The notes below the pieces were generated by a model that made no database searches, had not been told where the DNA came from, and worked only from the letters and a program-made list of their open reading frames with translations. The position numbers were made by a program, and so were the translations under genes. A stretch of 64,000 nt of DNA, from positions 5,189,001 to 5,253,000 of the forward strand of contig NZ_CP096040.1 in NCBI RefSeq assembly GCF_023935105.1, read 5' to 3'. Source of the stretch: Caulobacter segnis (GTDB lineage: Bacteria > Pseudomonadota > Alphaproteobacteria > Caulobacterales > Caulobacteraceae). Shown here one piece after another: positions 53,250 to 62,044 of the stretch (its first letter is position 1; every line of letters starts with the position of its first letter).

Positions 53250-53930
53250 ATGGACAAGCTGATCTTCTCCCCCGCCCTGGCCGTGCATGTCGGCTGTGGT
53301 TTCCTCCTGGTCGCCATCGGCCTGCTGCCGATCCTGACCCGCAAGGGCTCGCGCCTGCATCGCGGGTCGGGCCGCGTCTTCGTCGCCCTGATGAGCGTGC
53401 TGCTGGCCGCCGCCTGGGTCATGACCGCCTTGCATTTCAGCGCCTATTTCGCGGCCCTGTCGGCGACGGCCTCGATAACGCTCTTCTCCGGAACGCGAGT
53501 CCTTAGGCGCAAGCGACCCGACCTGGATCCTCGCCAGCGCGCCAACGCCCTGGACTGGGCCGCCACCCTGGGCTTGCTGACGATCGGCGCGTGGATCCTC
53601 CTGCTGGTCGCGCAGGGCCGGACGGGGAACAAGGCGACCGTCAGCGCCGCCCTCGTCTATGCCTGCTTCACCTACGGCGGCTGGGACCTCTGGCGTTTCA
53701 TCCGCCCCACGGCATGGCCGTTCTCGCCGAACCTCTGGACCTACGAGCACCTTGTGAAGATGCTGAGCGCCTATGGCGCGGTGATCAGCGCCTTCTCGGG
53801 CAACTTTCTCACGTTCCCGCCGCCGCCATGGAGCCAGCTCTGGCCGACCCTGCTGTTCCAACCGATGGCCGTGATCTGGATCGCGGTGCTGGCCGCGCGC
53901 CAGCGGCGACGGGCCTTGTCACCCGCCTGA
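53250..53930 (+). CDS. DUF2306-like membrane protein
   Basis: From ATG 53250 the product is 226 residues with about five or six membrane helices. The start, LAVHVGCGFLLVAIGLLPILTRKGSRLHRGSGRVFV, resembles the DUF2306 pattern (H..G...KG...HR..G) also seen at 8053-8571, but the C-terminal AHRR-M part is absent. The function is unknown. The next gene encodes a LytTR regulator, as for the other DUF2306 gene. The open frame reaches much farther upstream, antisense to purD, and is not coding there. Confidence 0.72.
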   Translation: MDKLIFSPALAVHVGCGFLLVAIGLLPILTRKGSRLHRGSGRVFVALMSVLLAAAWVMTALHFSAYFAALSATASITLFSGTRVLRRKRPDLDPRQRANALDWAATLGLLTIGAWILLLVAQGRTGNKATVSAALVYACFTYGGWDLWRFIRPTAWPFSPNLWTYEHLVKMLSAYGAVISAFSGNFLTFPPPPWSQLWPTLLFQPMAVIWIAVLAARQRRRALSPA

Positions 53931-53983
53931 GGACTGCCCCGACCGCCGCCTGGGTCTGGGCGTTCACGGCCTATAGCTGGCTG

Positions 53984-54760
53984 ATGACCACGGTCAGCGC
54001 CGCCTGGTTCGCGCGCCGGTTCGCGGCCGCGCGCGGGATCGCCCTGGACGCTCCAACCTCTCTACTGTGGCAGGGCGCGGTCTATGCCGCCTGGCTGCCG
54101 ACGGCGGGCCTGGTCTGGTGGGTCCTGCGCCGGTTCGGGACCGGCCCACGCGGCCTGGCGGCCAGCTTCGCCGTCGGCGTCGCGACCGTACCTATCGAAG
54201 CCCTGGCCTCCAGCCTGATCGACCAGGTCTTCATCGGCGGGACGGACCTGGCCGGGCGGGCGCTGGGACGGGCTCCCGTCTGCATCCTGCTCTACACCGC
54301 CATCGTCGCCGTGGGCCTGGCCGCCGTCCATCATCGCAAGGCCGCCGAGGCCCGCGCCCGCAACGCCATGTTGGAGACCGCCCTGGCGGAGGCGCGCGCC
54401 GTCGTCGCCCCGTCCGAGCCAGAGTCCGAGCCCGAGCGGCTGATGGTGATGACCGGTTCGCGCCGGGTTCCCGTCGAGATCTCGGCCGTCGAGTGGTTCG
54501 GCGCGGCGGACAACTACGTCGTCGTCCACTGGGGCGATGGTCGCGAGGGTCTGCTGCGCGTTTCGCTGCAGGGCCTGGAGGCGCGCCTCGATCCACGCCT
54601 GTTCGCCCGCGCCCACCGCTCGGCCCTGGTCAACCTGGCCCATGTGCGCGAGGCCAGGCCGCTGTCGGACGGCTCGTGGCGGCTGACCCTGGCCAGCGGC
54701 GGCGAGGTGGTGACCAGCCGCACCTATCGCGAGGAGGTGCTCAAGCGCCTGGGACGCTAG
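53984..54760 (+). CDS. LytTR-type transcriptional regulator with membrane domain
   Basis: The frame holds membrane helices (for example LWQGAVYAAWLPTAGLVWWVLRRFG and CILLYTAIVAVGLAAVHHR) and a C-terminal LytTR domain: VPVEISAVEWFGAADNYVVVHWGDGREGLLRVSLQGLEARLD, then ARAHRSALVNLAHVREARPLSDGSWRLTLASGGEVVTSRTYREEVLKRL. The start is uncertain: the ATG at 53984 gives 258 residues but cuts into the first helix, while a CTG at 53927 that overlaps the previous stop would restore it. No ribosome binding site decides this. It is probably coupled to the DUF2306-like gene. Confidence 0.82.
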   Translation: MTTVSAAWFARRFAAARGIALDAPTSLLWQGAVYAAWLPTAGLVWWVLRRFGTGPRGLAASFAVGVATVPIEALASSLIDQVFIGGTDLAGRALGRAPVCILLYTAIVAVGLAAVHHRKAAEARARNAMLETALAEARAVVAPSEPESEPERLMVMTGSRRVPVEISAVEWFGAADNYVVVHWGDGREGLLRVSLQGLEARLDPRLFARAHRSALVNLAHVREARPLSDGSWRLTLASGGEVVTSRTYREEVLKRLGR

Positions 54761-54912
54761 CGCTTGGCAGTGCGTCCTATCGTCTCGTGTGGCGCAATTG
54801 GCGCCGGCCAAGCTTGTCAGTCGCGCCGCCCGACGGCTCTATGCCATATTGAGTTCGCGCATCGCTTCAACGCCTTACGGTCGGATGCGCGGGGAGGGAG
54901 CGAACGCCGCGC

Positions 54913-56565
54913 ATGGCTTCAGACGAACACGCCCCGCCGGGTCGCGATCCGGCGGTCGCCGCCGACGCCTCGCATCCGACGAAGGCCCTGCACTCGCGCG
55001 CCTTCCTCGACGCCGTGGTCGAGAGCGTGCCGGCCATGCTGGTGGTCAAGAACGGCAAGGACGGCCGCTTCGTGCTGGTCAACCGCGCCGGCGAGGAGCT
55101 GCTGGGCGTGCCGCGTGAAGCGCTGATCGGCCGCAACGACGCCGACTTCTTCCCCGCCGACCAGGCCGCCTTCTTCGCCGAGATGGACCGCAAGGTGCTG
55201 GACAGCGACCGGGTGTGGGTCATCGACGAGGAGCCGCTGCAGACCCCGCACAACGGCGACCGCTGGCTGCAGACCAAGAAGATCGCCATCCCCGGCGAGG
55301 GCGACGAGAAGCTGCTGCTGATCATCAGCGAGGACATCACCGAGCGGAAGGCCTCGGCCGCGGCCCTGGAGGCCGCCGTCCAGAACGCCCAGGCCGCCAG
55401 CATCGCCAAGACCGAATTCCTGGCCAATATGAGCCACGAGATCCGTACGCCCCTGAACGGCGTGCTGGGCATGGCCCAGGTGCTGGCCCAGACCGAACTG
55501 ACCGCCCGCCAGCGCGAGATGATGGACGTGATCCTGAACTCGGGCCGGGTGCTGAACGCCCTGCTCAGCGACATCCTCGACCTGGCCAAGGTCGAGACCG
55601 GCGAGGTCGAGCTGGAGACCGTCCCCTTCAACCTGCGCGGCGGCCTGACGGCGGCGGCGGCCACCTTCGAGGGCCTGGCCCACCAAAAGGGCCTGACCTT
55701 CTCGCTGGACTTCGCGCCGGGCTTCCACGATCGCGTCACCGGCGACGCCCTGAAACTGGGCCAGATCGTCAACAACCTGATCAGCAACGCGGTGAAGTTC
55801 ACCAGCGAGGGCGCGGTCGCGGTGCGCGCCGCCACACGCGTGGTCGACGAGACCGCGATCGAATTGACGGTCGAGGTGCAAGACAGCGGCGAAGGCTTCA
55901 CCCCGGAGGTCCAGGCCAGCCTGTTCGAGCGCTTCGTCCAGGGCGACGGCTCGATCACCCGCCGGTTCGGCGGCTCGGGCCTGGGCCTGAACATCGCCCT
56001 GCGCTTCGCCAAGCTGATGGACGGCGACATCACCTGCCAGTCGACGCTGGGGGAAGGCGCGACCTTCCGCTTCACGGCCCGTCTGGCCCCGGCCCTGGCC
56101 GAGGCTCCGACGCCCGTCCGCCGGGCCATGCCCGCGCCGTCGAGCGAGCGATTGCGCGTCCTGCTGGCCGAGGATCATCCGACCAACCAGCGCGTGGTCG
56201 AGCTGATGCTGGGCGAGACGGCGGATCTGGTCGTGGCCGAGAACGGCGCCCTGGCGCTGGAGGCCTTCGCCGGCCACCCCTTCGACGTGGTGCTGATGGA
56301 CACCCAGATGCCGGTCATGGACGGGCTGACGGCGATCCGCGCCATCCGGGCCCGCGAGCAGGCGGGCGGCGGCGGCGGGCGCATCCCGATCATCTCGCTG
56401 ACCGCCAACGCCATGCCGCATCAGGTCGAAGCCGCCCTGGAGGCCGGCGCCGACCTGCACCTGGCCAAGCCGATCACGGTGGCGGCGCTGTTCGAGAGCA
56501 TCGCCGCGGCTGCCGACCTCGCCGCCCAGGCGGGAGAGGCCGGGGACCGCTTGGCCGGATCCTAG
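54913..56565 (+). CDS. Hybrid sensor histidine kinase (PAS, kinase, receiver)
   Basis: The product is 550 residues with no membrane segment. A PAS domain is at about 30-145 (VLVNRAGEELLGVPREALIGRND). The dimerisation domain has KTEFLANMSHEIRTPLNGVLGMAQVL with phospho-acceptor His-175. The ATPase domain has IVNNLISNAVKFT (N box), DSGEGF and GGSGLGLNIALRFAKLMDG (G boxes). A receiver at the C-terminus has LLAEDHPTNQRVVELML and VVLMDTQMPVMDG with phospho-acceptor Asp-463, then LTANAM and AKP. No DNA-binding output is present, so it probably passes phosphate to a phosphotransfer protein. The cognate partner is unknown. Confidence 0.93.
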   Translation: MASDEHAPPGRDPAVAADASHPTKALHSRAFLDAVVESVPAMLVVKNGKDGRFVLVNRAGEELLGVPREALIGRNDADFFPADQAAFFAEMDRKVLDSDRVWVIDEEPLQTPHNGDRWLQTKKIAIPGEGDEKLLLIISEDITERKASAAALEAAVQNAQAASIAKTEFLANMSHEIRTPLNGVLGMAQVLAQTELTARQREMMDVILNSGRVLNALLSDILDLAKVETGEVELETVPFNLRGGLTAAAATFEGLAHQKGLTFSLDFAPGFHDRVTGDALKLGQIVNNLISNAVKFTSEGAVAVRAATRVVDETAIELTVEVQDSGEGFTPEVQASLFERFVQGDGSITRRFGGSGLGLNIALRFAKLMDGDITCQSTLGEGATFRFTARLAPALAEAPTPVRRAMPAPSSERLRVLLAEDHPTNQRVVELMLGETADLVVAENGALALEAFAGHPFDVVLMDTQMPVMDGLTAIRAIRAREQAGGGGGRIPIISLTANAMPHQVEAALEAGADLHLAKPITVAALFESIAAAADLAAQAGEAGDRLAGS

Positions 56566-56593
56566 GTCGGCGCAGCGAAACCGCGCCCGCGGC

Positions 56594-57286
56594 TTAAGCC
56601 GCGTCCAGGTCCAGCGAGTAGCCGGCCGAGCGGACCGTGCGGATGGGATCCCCGTCCGACGAGCCGTTCAGGGCCTTGCGCAGGCGGCCGATGTGGACGT
56701 CGACGGTGCGGGCCTCGACATAGACGTCCGAACCCCAGACGGCGTCCAGCAGCTGCTCGCGGCTGAACACCCGCCCCGGGTGCTGCATCAGATAGTCCAG
56801 CAGGCGGAACTCGGTGGGGCCGAGGTGGATCTCCTTGCCGTCGCGCTTCACGCGGTGGGCCACCCGGTCGATGATGATGTCGCCGACCGTGATGCGGTCG
56901 TCGGCCAGGCCCGGACGGATGCGGCGCAGCACCGCGCGGACGCGGGCGGTCAGCTCGACCATCGAGAAGGGCTTGACGACATAGTCGTCGGCGCCGGTGT
57001 CGAGGCCGCGGATCCGGTCGGTCTCCTCGCCGCGCGCCGTCAGCATGATGATCGGCACGTTGCGGGTCTCGGCCCGGCCGCGCAGGCGGCGACAGACCTC
57101 GATGCCCGAGACCTTGGGCAGCATCCAGTCGAGGATGACCAGGTCCGGGGCCCGCTCGTTGGCCATGATTAGGGCTTCCTCGCCGTCGCCGGCCACGCCG
57201 ACGCGGTAGCCTTCCTTGTCGAGGTTGTAGTGCAGCAGGGTGGCCAGGGCGTCTTCGTCCTCGACCACCAGAACGTAGGGAGTCAC
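56594..57286 (-). CDS. phoB: Phosphate regulon response regulator PhoB
   Basis: The product is 230 residues. The receiver has YVLVVEDEDALATLLHYNL with acidic residues at 10-12, phospho-acceptor Asp-53 in ILDWMLP, and the conserved Thr and Lys in MLTARGEETDRIRGLDTGADDYVVKPF. The OmpR-type winged helix is LGPTEFRLLDYLMQHPGRVFSREQLLDAVWG and RTVDVHIGRLRKAL. It activates Pho boxes when phosphate is low. It follows phoU by 18 bases and is last in the pst operon. Confidence 0.97.
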   Translation of the reverse strand: MTPYVLVVEDEDALATLLHYNLDKEGYRVGVAGDGEEALIMANERAPDLVILDWMLPKVSGIEVCRRLRGRAETRNVPIIMLTARGEETDRIRGLDTGADDYVVKPFSMVELTARVRAVLRRIRPGLADDRITVGDIIIDRVAHRVKRDGKEIHLGPTEFRLLDYLMQHPGRVFSREQLLDAVWGSDVYVEARTVDVHIGRLRKALNGSSDGDPIRTVRSAGYSLDLDAA

Positions 57287-57304
57287 TTCCGATCGCCTCC
57301 TGGC

Positions 57305-57997
57305 TTACTGCGAGACCACGTCCAGCTTCGGACGCTGGGACACCAGCTCTTCGCCGGTCAGCTCGAAGTGGATGATTTCCGCGATGTTGGTGGCGTGGTC
57401 GCCGATGCGTTCCAGGTTCTTGGCCACGAACAGCAGATGAGCGCAGGCGTTGATCGTGCGCGGGTCGCCCATCATGTAGGTCAGCAGTTCGCGGAAGATC
57501 GAGTTGTAGTGCTCGTCGACTTCCTCGTCGCGGCTCCACACGCCGATGGCGCGCTGCAGGTCCGAGGTGGTGTAGGCGTCCAAGACGTCCTTCAGGCGGC
57601 TCTGCACCAGCTTGCCCATGCGCTCGATCGAGCGGGTCAGGGCGGTCATCGGATCGGCCTCGGTCAGGATCAGCGCGCGCTTGCCGATGTTCTTGGCCAT
57701 GTCGCCGCAGCGTTCCAGGCTCATCGAGATCTTAAGGGCGGCGACGGCGTGGCGAAGGTCCACGGCCATCGGCTGGCGCAGGGCGATCAGGCGGAAGGCC
57801 TTGCGCTCGATCTCGCCCTGCAGGGCGTCCAGGCGCTCGTCGCCGGCGACCACGGCCTGGGCCAGCGGTCCGTCGCGGCGGGCGATGGCGGCGATGCAGT
57901 CGGCGACCTGGCTCTCGGCGATGCCGCCCATGCGGGTGACTTCGGCCGTGAGGTGGGCCAGCTCTTCGCCGTACGACTTGACGGTATGTTCGGTCAT
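57305..57997 (-). CDS. phoU: Phosphate uptake regulator PhoU
   Basis: The product is 230 residues, all helix, made of two PhoU repeats with metal-binding acidic residues (GGIAESQVADCIAAIARRD, ALKISMSLERCGDMAKNIGKRAL, LLFVAKNLERIGDHATNIAEIIHF). It links the Pst transporter to PhoR/PhoB and limits Pho activity when phosphate is plentiful. The gene is between pstB and phoB with short gaps. Confidence 0.97.
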   Translation of the reverse strand: MTEHTVKSYGEELAHLTAEVTRMGGIAESQVADCIAAIARRDGPLAQAVVAGDERLDALQGEIERKAFRLIALRQPMAVDLRHAVAALKISMSLERCGDMAKNIGKRALILTEADPMTALTRSIERMGKLVQSRLKDVLDAYTTSDLQRAIGVWSRDEEVDEHYNSIFRELLTYMMGDPRTINACAHLLFVAKNLERIGDHATNIAEIIHFELTGEELVSQRPKLDVVSQ

Positions 57998-58018
57998 GTC
58001 CGTTCTCTCCCGAGTCGC

Positions 58019-58912
58019 TTAGCCGAAGCGGCCGGTGATGTAGTCTTGCGTGCGGCTGTCGCGAGGATTGGTGAACATCTCCTCGGTCGGACCGCTCTCG
58101 ACCAGCTTGCCCAGGTGGAAGAAGGCCGTGCGTTGCGAGACGCGGGCGGCCTGGGCCATCGAGTGGGTGACGATGACGATGCAGAACTGGGTCCGCAGTT
58201 CGTCGATCAGCTCCTCGATCTTGGCGGTGGCGATCGGGTCCAGGGCCGAGCAGGGCTCGTCCATCAGGATCACTTCCGGCGACACGGCGATGGCGCGGGC
58301 GATGACCAGGCGCTGCTGCTGGCCGCCCGAGAGACCGGTGCCCGGCTGGTGCAGGCGGTCGGCGACCTCGTTCCAGAGGCCGGCCTTCTTCAGGCTGCTC
58401 TCGACGACGGCTTCCAGCTCGTCCTTGCGCGAGGCCAGGCCGTGGATGCGCGGGCCGTAGGCGACGTTCTCGAAGATGGTCTTGGGGAAGGGGTTCGGCT
58501 TCTGGAACACCATGCCGACCCGCGAGCGCAGGACCACCGGGTCGACGCTCTTGAGATTGACGTCATTGCCGTCGATCTCGATCGAACCCTCGACGCGGGC
58601 CGAGGGGATGGTGTCGTTCATCCGGTTGATGCAGCGCAGGAAGGTCGACTTGCCGCAGCCCGACGGGCCGATGAAGGCGGTCACCGACTTGCCCGGAATG
58701 TCCAGGTCGACGTCGAACAGGGCCTGTTTCTCGCCGTAGAAGACCTTGACGCTGCGCGCCTTGATCTTGGCCTCGCCCACCGGCGCGGCGGCGTTGGCGT
58801 GCGGCACGGTGGCGTGGATCACCGGCGTGCGGGCGGTGTCGTCGGGGCTTTGGACGGTCATGGCGTGTCCGCGGAGAAGGGGCGAAGCGTTGGGGTTCAG
58901 GATCAGGATCAT
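58019..58912 (-). CDS. pstB: Phosphate ABC transporter ATPase PstB
   Basis: The product is 297 residues from the ATG at 58912, or 280 from the ATG at 58861, which gives a more usual length; neither has a strong ribosome binding site. Walker A is GPSGCGKST, the signature is GLSGGQQQRL, Walker B is VILMDEPCSALDP, with RVGMVFQKPNPFPKTIFENVAYG between. It powers phosphate import through PstC and PstA. It starts 8 bases from the pstA stop. Confidence 0.97.
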   Translation of the reverse strand: MILILNPNASPLLRGHAMTVQSPDDTARTPVIHATVPHANAAAPVGEAKIKARSVKVFYGEKQALFDVDLDIPGKSVTAFIGPSGCGKSTFLRCINRMNDTIPSARVEGSIEIDGNDVNLKSVDPVVLRSRVGMVFQKPNPFPKTIFENVAYGPRIHGLASRKDELEAVVESSLKKAGLWNEVADRLHQPGTGLSGGQQQRLVIARAIAVSPEVILMDEPCSALDPIATAKIEELIDELRTQFCIVIVTHSMAQAARVSQRTAFFHLGKLVESGPTEEMFTNPRDSRTQDYITGRFG

Positions 58913-58919
58913 GTGAAAC

Positions 58920-60218
58920 CTACCAGCGGCGTTCGAAGCGACGGCGCAGGATCACGGCCGCGGCGTTCATGACGATCATGAAGACGAGAAGGACGATGAT
59001 GGCGGCGGCGGTGCGCTCGTGGAAGGCCCGCTCCGAGGCGTTCTCCCAGATGAACACCTGAACCGGCAGGACGGTGGCCGCGCCGGTGAAGCCTTCGGGC
59101 ACGCCGGGCACGAACGAGACCATGCCGATCATCAGCAGCGGGGCCGTCTCGCCCAGGGCGTGGGCCAGCGACAGGATGGCGCCGGTCATCACGCCGGGCA
59201 TGGCCAGCGGCAGGACGTGGTGGAAGACCGTCTGGGTCTTGGACGCGCCGACGCCCAGGGCGGCCTCGCGGATCGACGGCGGCACGGCCTTCAGCGCCGA
59301 GCGGGTGGCGATGATCACGGTGGGCAGGGCCATCAGGGCCAGGACCAGGCCGCCGACCAGCGGCGAGGACCGCGGCACGTTCAGCCAGTTGATGAACAGG
59401 GCCAGGCCCAGCAGGCCGTAGACGATCGACGGTACGGCCGCGAGGTTGTTGATGTTGACCTCGATGATGTCCGTCCAGCGGTTCTTCGGGGCGAACTCTT
59501 CCAGGTAGGTCGCCGCCAGCACGCCCACCGGCACCGCGATCAGGGCGGTGATGATCAGCATCATGGCCGAGCCGACCACCGCGCCCAGCACGCCGGCCTG
59601 TTCGGGCTCGGTCGAGTCGGAATTGGTGAAGAAGGCGAAGTTGAAGCCCGACTTGATCGCGCCGGTCTTTTCCAGCTTGTCCAGCCAGTCCAGCTGCTGG
59701 TTGTCCAGCTTGCGGTCGCCCTCGGCCGTCGCGCGCTCGATCTCGCCCTTGAAGTAGAGATCGGCGTCGGCCTTCAGCGGGCCGTGCAGCTCGATCGTCT
59801 TGCCGATCAGCGACGGGTCGGCCTTCAGCTTGTTCAGGATCTGGAAGCCGAAGTCGCGGCTGACCAGGTCCTGGACCTTGGTCGAGACCGTGCCCAGGTC
59901 GTCGTCCTGCACGCCCAGCTTCTTCATCACCGCCTCGGCGACGATGTAGTCGTAGTTGACCCCGCTGAGGTCCGATTTGTCGATGCGGTCCGGGTTCAGA
60001 TAGACCGGCACGGACAGGGTGTGGGCCTCGAACGTGGTGTAGCCCTGGGCCACGATGCGGCCGACCAGCACCACCAGGAAGATCAGCGCCACGACGATCG
60101 CGGCCATGCCCTGGGCCTTGAAGGTCCGCTCGGCGGCATGGCGCTTCTTCAGCCGGGCTTCCATGGCTGTCGAGGCGGCGGAGCGCGGGGCGGCCGCGCC
60201 GAGAGTGGCGTCAGTCAT
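58920..60218 (-). CDS. pstA: Phosphate ABC transporter permease PstA
   Basis: The product is 432 residues, longer than the usual ~290 because of an insert of about 130 residues after the first helix (residues about 60-215), expected to lie in the periplasm. The permease core has GVLAATYLEEFAPKNRWTDIIEVNINNLAAVPSIVYGLLG and EAALGVGASKTQTVFHHVLPLAMPGVMTG. The insert is seen in alphaproteobacterial PstA proteins. The start overlaps the pstC stop by eight bases. Confidence 0.95.
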   Translation of the reverse strand: MTDATLGAAAPRSAASTAMEARLKKRHAAERTFKAQGMAAIVVALIFLVVLVGRIVAQGYTTFEAHTLSVPVYLNPDRIDKSDLSGVNYDYIVAEAVMKKLGVQDDDLGTVSTKVQDLVSRDFGFQILNKLKADPSLIGKTIELHGPLKADADLYFKGEIERATAEGDRKLDNQQLDWLDKLEKTGAIKSGFNFAFFTNSDSTEPEQAGVLGAVVGSAMMLIITALIAVPVGVLAATYLEEFAPKNRWTDIIEVNINNLAAVPSIVYGLLGLALFINWLNVPRSSPLVGGLVLALMALPTVIIATRSALKAVPPSIREAALGVGASKTQTVFHHVLPLAMPGVMTGAILSLAHALGETAPLLMIGMVSFVPGVPEGFTGAATVLPVQVFIWENASERAFHERTAAAIIVLLVFMIVMNAAAVILRRRFERRW

Positions 60219-61644
60219 ATTGTTCCCGGTACTTCTGGACGATGCGCAGGGCGACGATGTTCAGGCTCAGGGTCACCACGAACAGGGTGAGACCCAGGCC
60301 GAAGGCCGACAGCGTCTTGGGACTGTCGAACTCCTGGTCGCCGGTGAGCAGCGTGACGATCTGGACGGTGACGGTGGTCACCGTGTCGAGCGGGTTGACG
60401 GTCAGCTTGGCCTGCAGGCCGGCGGCCATGGTGACGATCATGGTCTCGCCGACGGCGCGCGACACGGCCAGCAGCATGGCGGCCATGATGCCCGGCAGAG
60501 CGGCCGGCAGGACGACCTTCTTGACCGTCTCGGACTTGGTCGCGCCCATGGCGTAGCTGCCGTCGCGCAGGCTTTGCGGCACGGCGTTGATGATGTCGTC
60601 CGACAGCGACGAGACGAACGGGATCAGCATGATCCCCATCACCACCCCGGCCACCAGGGCCATCTGGTTCTGGACTTCCATCAGGTACTGGGCGATCGGG
60701 CCGGGCGGCAGGGCCGCGCCGATGGCGTTGAAGCCGGCCCGGAACAGCGGGCCCACGGTCAGGGCGGCGAAGAAGCCGTAGACCACGGTCGGCACGCCGG
60801 CCAGGATCTCCAGCAGCGGCTTGACCACGCCCCGCACGGTGCGGCTGGCGTATTCCGAGAGATAGATCGCCGAGTAGAGGCCGACGGGCGCGGCCACCAG
60901 CATGGCGATCAGCATGATCAGGAAGGTGCCGGCGAACAGCGGCACGGCCCCGAAGGCGCCCGCCGAGGCGACCTGGTCGGCGCGCATGGCGATCTGCGGG
61001 CTCCACTCCGTCCCGAACAGGAACGACAGCGGATTGACGCTCTGGAAGAAGCGCCAGCTTTCCCAGACCAGCGAGAGCACGATGCCCAGGGTGGTCAGCA
61101 CCGCCGCGACCGAGCAGCCGATCAGCAGAATGCCGACCCAGCCCTCGACCCGGTTGCGGGCGCGGAATTCGGTGGAGATGCGCGGGAAGGCCAGCAGGAA
61201 GCCGGCCAGGGCCAGCACGCCGGCGCCGGCCAGCATGCCGACATTCAGCACCGTCTCGATGCGCTTGGCCTCGGCCACCTTGGCGTCCAGGGCGACCTTC
61301 AGATCCCCCTCGTAGGTCACCTCGGACGGGGCCTGCTTGGCGGCGATCGCGTGGGCGTCGCTGTAGAAGACGGCCTGACGGTCCGGCTCCAGCGCCTGGA
61401 CGGCGGCCGGGCGGTCGGACTGCAGGATCGCGTCCTCGACGCGGCCGCCGAACGCCGCGCCCAGCAGCAGCAACAGCGCGGCCGGCACGCCGGCCCACAG
61501 GGCCGCGTAGGTCCCGTAGTAATCCGGCAGGGAATGGAGGACGCGGGCGCGACCTCCGGTGGCGGCCACGGCGCGACGGCGGCCGGCCGTGAAGGCCACG
61601 CCGGAGAACAGCGCCAGGACGAGGAGCGAGAGCCAGGTCAGCAT
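60211..61644 (-). CDS. pstC: Phosphate ABC transporter permease PstC
   Basis: The product is 477 residues. The N-terminal ~200 residues add extra helices and a loop compared with the ~320-residue E. coli protein, a common alphaproteobacterial form. The core has GLYSAIYLSEYASRTVRGVVKPLLEILAGVPTVVYGFFA and GSYAMGATKSETVKKVVLPAALPGIMAAM. It heads the operon. A Pho box of three repeats lies about 95-125 bases upstream. No pstS gene for the binding protein is in the window. Confidence 0.96.
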   Translation of the reverse strand: MLTWLSLLVLALFSGVAFTAGRRRAVAATGGRARVLHSLPDYYGTYAALWAGVPAALLLLLGAAFGGRVEDAILQSDRPAAVQALEPDRQAVFYSDAHAIAAKQAPSEVTYEGDLKVALDAKVAEAKRIETVLNVGMLAGAGVLALAGFLLAFPRISTEFRARNRVEGWVGILLIGCSVAAVLTTLGIVLSLVWESWRFFQSVNPLSFLFGTEWSPQIAMRADQVASAGAFGAVPLFAGTFLIMLIAMLVAAPVGLYSAIYLSEYASRTVRGVVKPLLEILAGVPTVVYGFFAALTVGPLFRAGFNAIGAALPPGPIAQYLMEVQNQMALVAGVVMGIMLIPFVSSLSDDIINAVPQSLRDGSYAMGATKSETVKKVVLPAALPGIMAAMLLAVSRAVGETMIVTMAAGLQAKLTVNPLDTVTTVTVQIVTLLTGDQEFDSPKTLSAFGLGLTLFVVTLSLNIVALRIVQKYREQYD

Positions 61645-61736
61645 GCGTGAGGCTAATCTTGCGCGAGTTGTCGAAGGCCTCGCAGGATCGCGGACCTTCC
61701 CCCGAGCCCGATCTATGCCGGGCCGGCGCTGTGCTT

Positions 61737-61767
61737 ATGCGACAGTTGCATGACAGTTTGACGACAG
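61737..61767 (-). promoter_or_regulatory. Pho box (three repeats) upstream of pstC
   Basis: On the minus strand, CTGTC occurs three times at exactly 11-base spacing (plus-strand GACAG at 61741, 61752 and 61763), reading CTGTCGTCAAA, CTGTCATGCAA, CTGTCGCAT. This is the PhoB-site form (CTGTCAT with A/T-rich spacers), here with an extra half. Confidence 0.92.
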
Positions 61768-61917
61768 TGGCCTGCCCCACCCCCATCATGGCCGGGGACC
61801 GGTTCGGATAACGGCGTTGGTCGATATGTCGCACCGCGACTCTCACGGGACCTGCCCCAAATCGGGTTGAAGAATTCCGGCGTTATTTCAAGGGCCTAAG
61901 CCAGGCATACTGATCGC

Positions 61918-61934
61918 GGGCGATCATATCGCCC
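61918..61934. other. Short palindrome upstream of the chemoreceptor gene
   Basis: GGGCGAT-cat-ATCGCCC has perfect 7-base arms and lies 111 bases before the chemoreceptor ATG. It could be a regulator site or a leader hairpin. The rest of the 400-base gap 61645-62044 holds the Pho box and no gene that I can see. Confidence 0.5.
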
Positions 61935-62044
61935 AAAATGAAACACCCTGCGTCGTCGCGCGCCGTGTTGCGTTCAGAACTTATTGACCAGCTTCGCCAC
62001 CAGTGTGGCCGATCCCGCGCCTTCAAGGACAAGAAGACGACATC

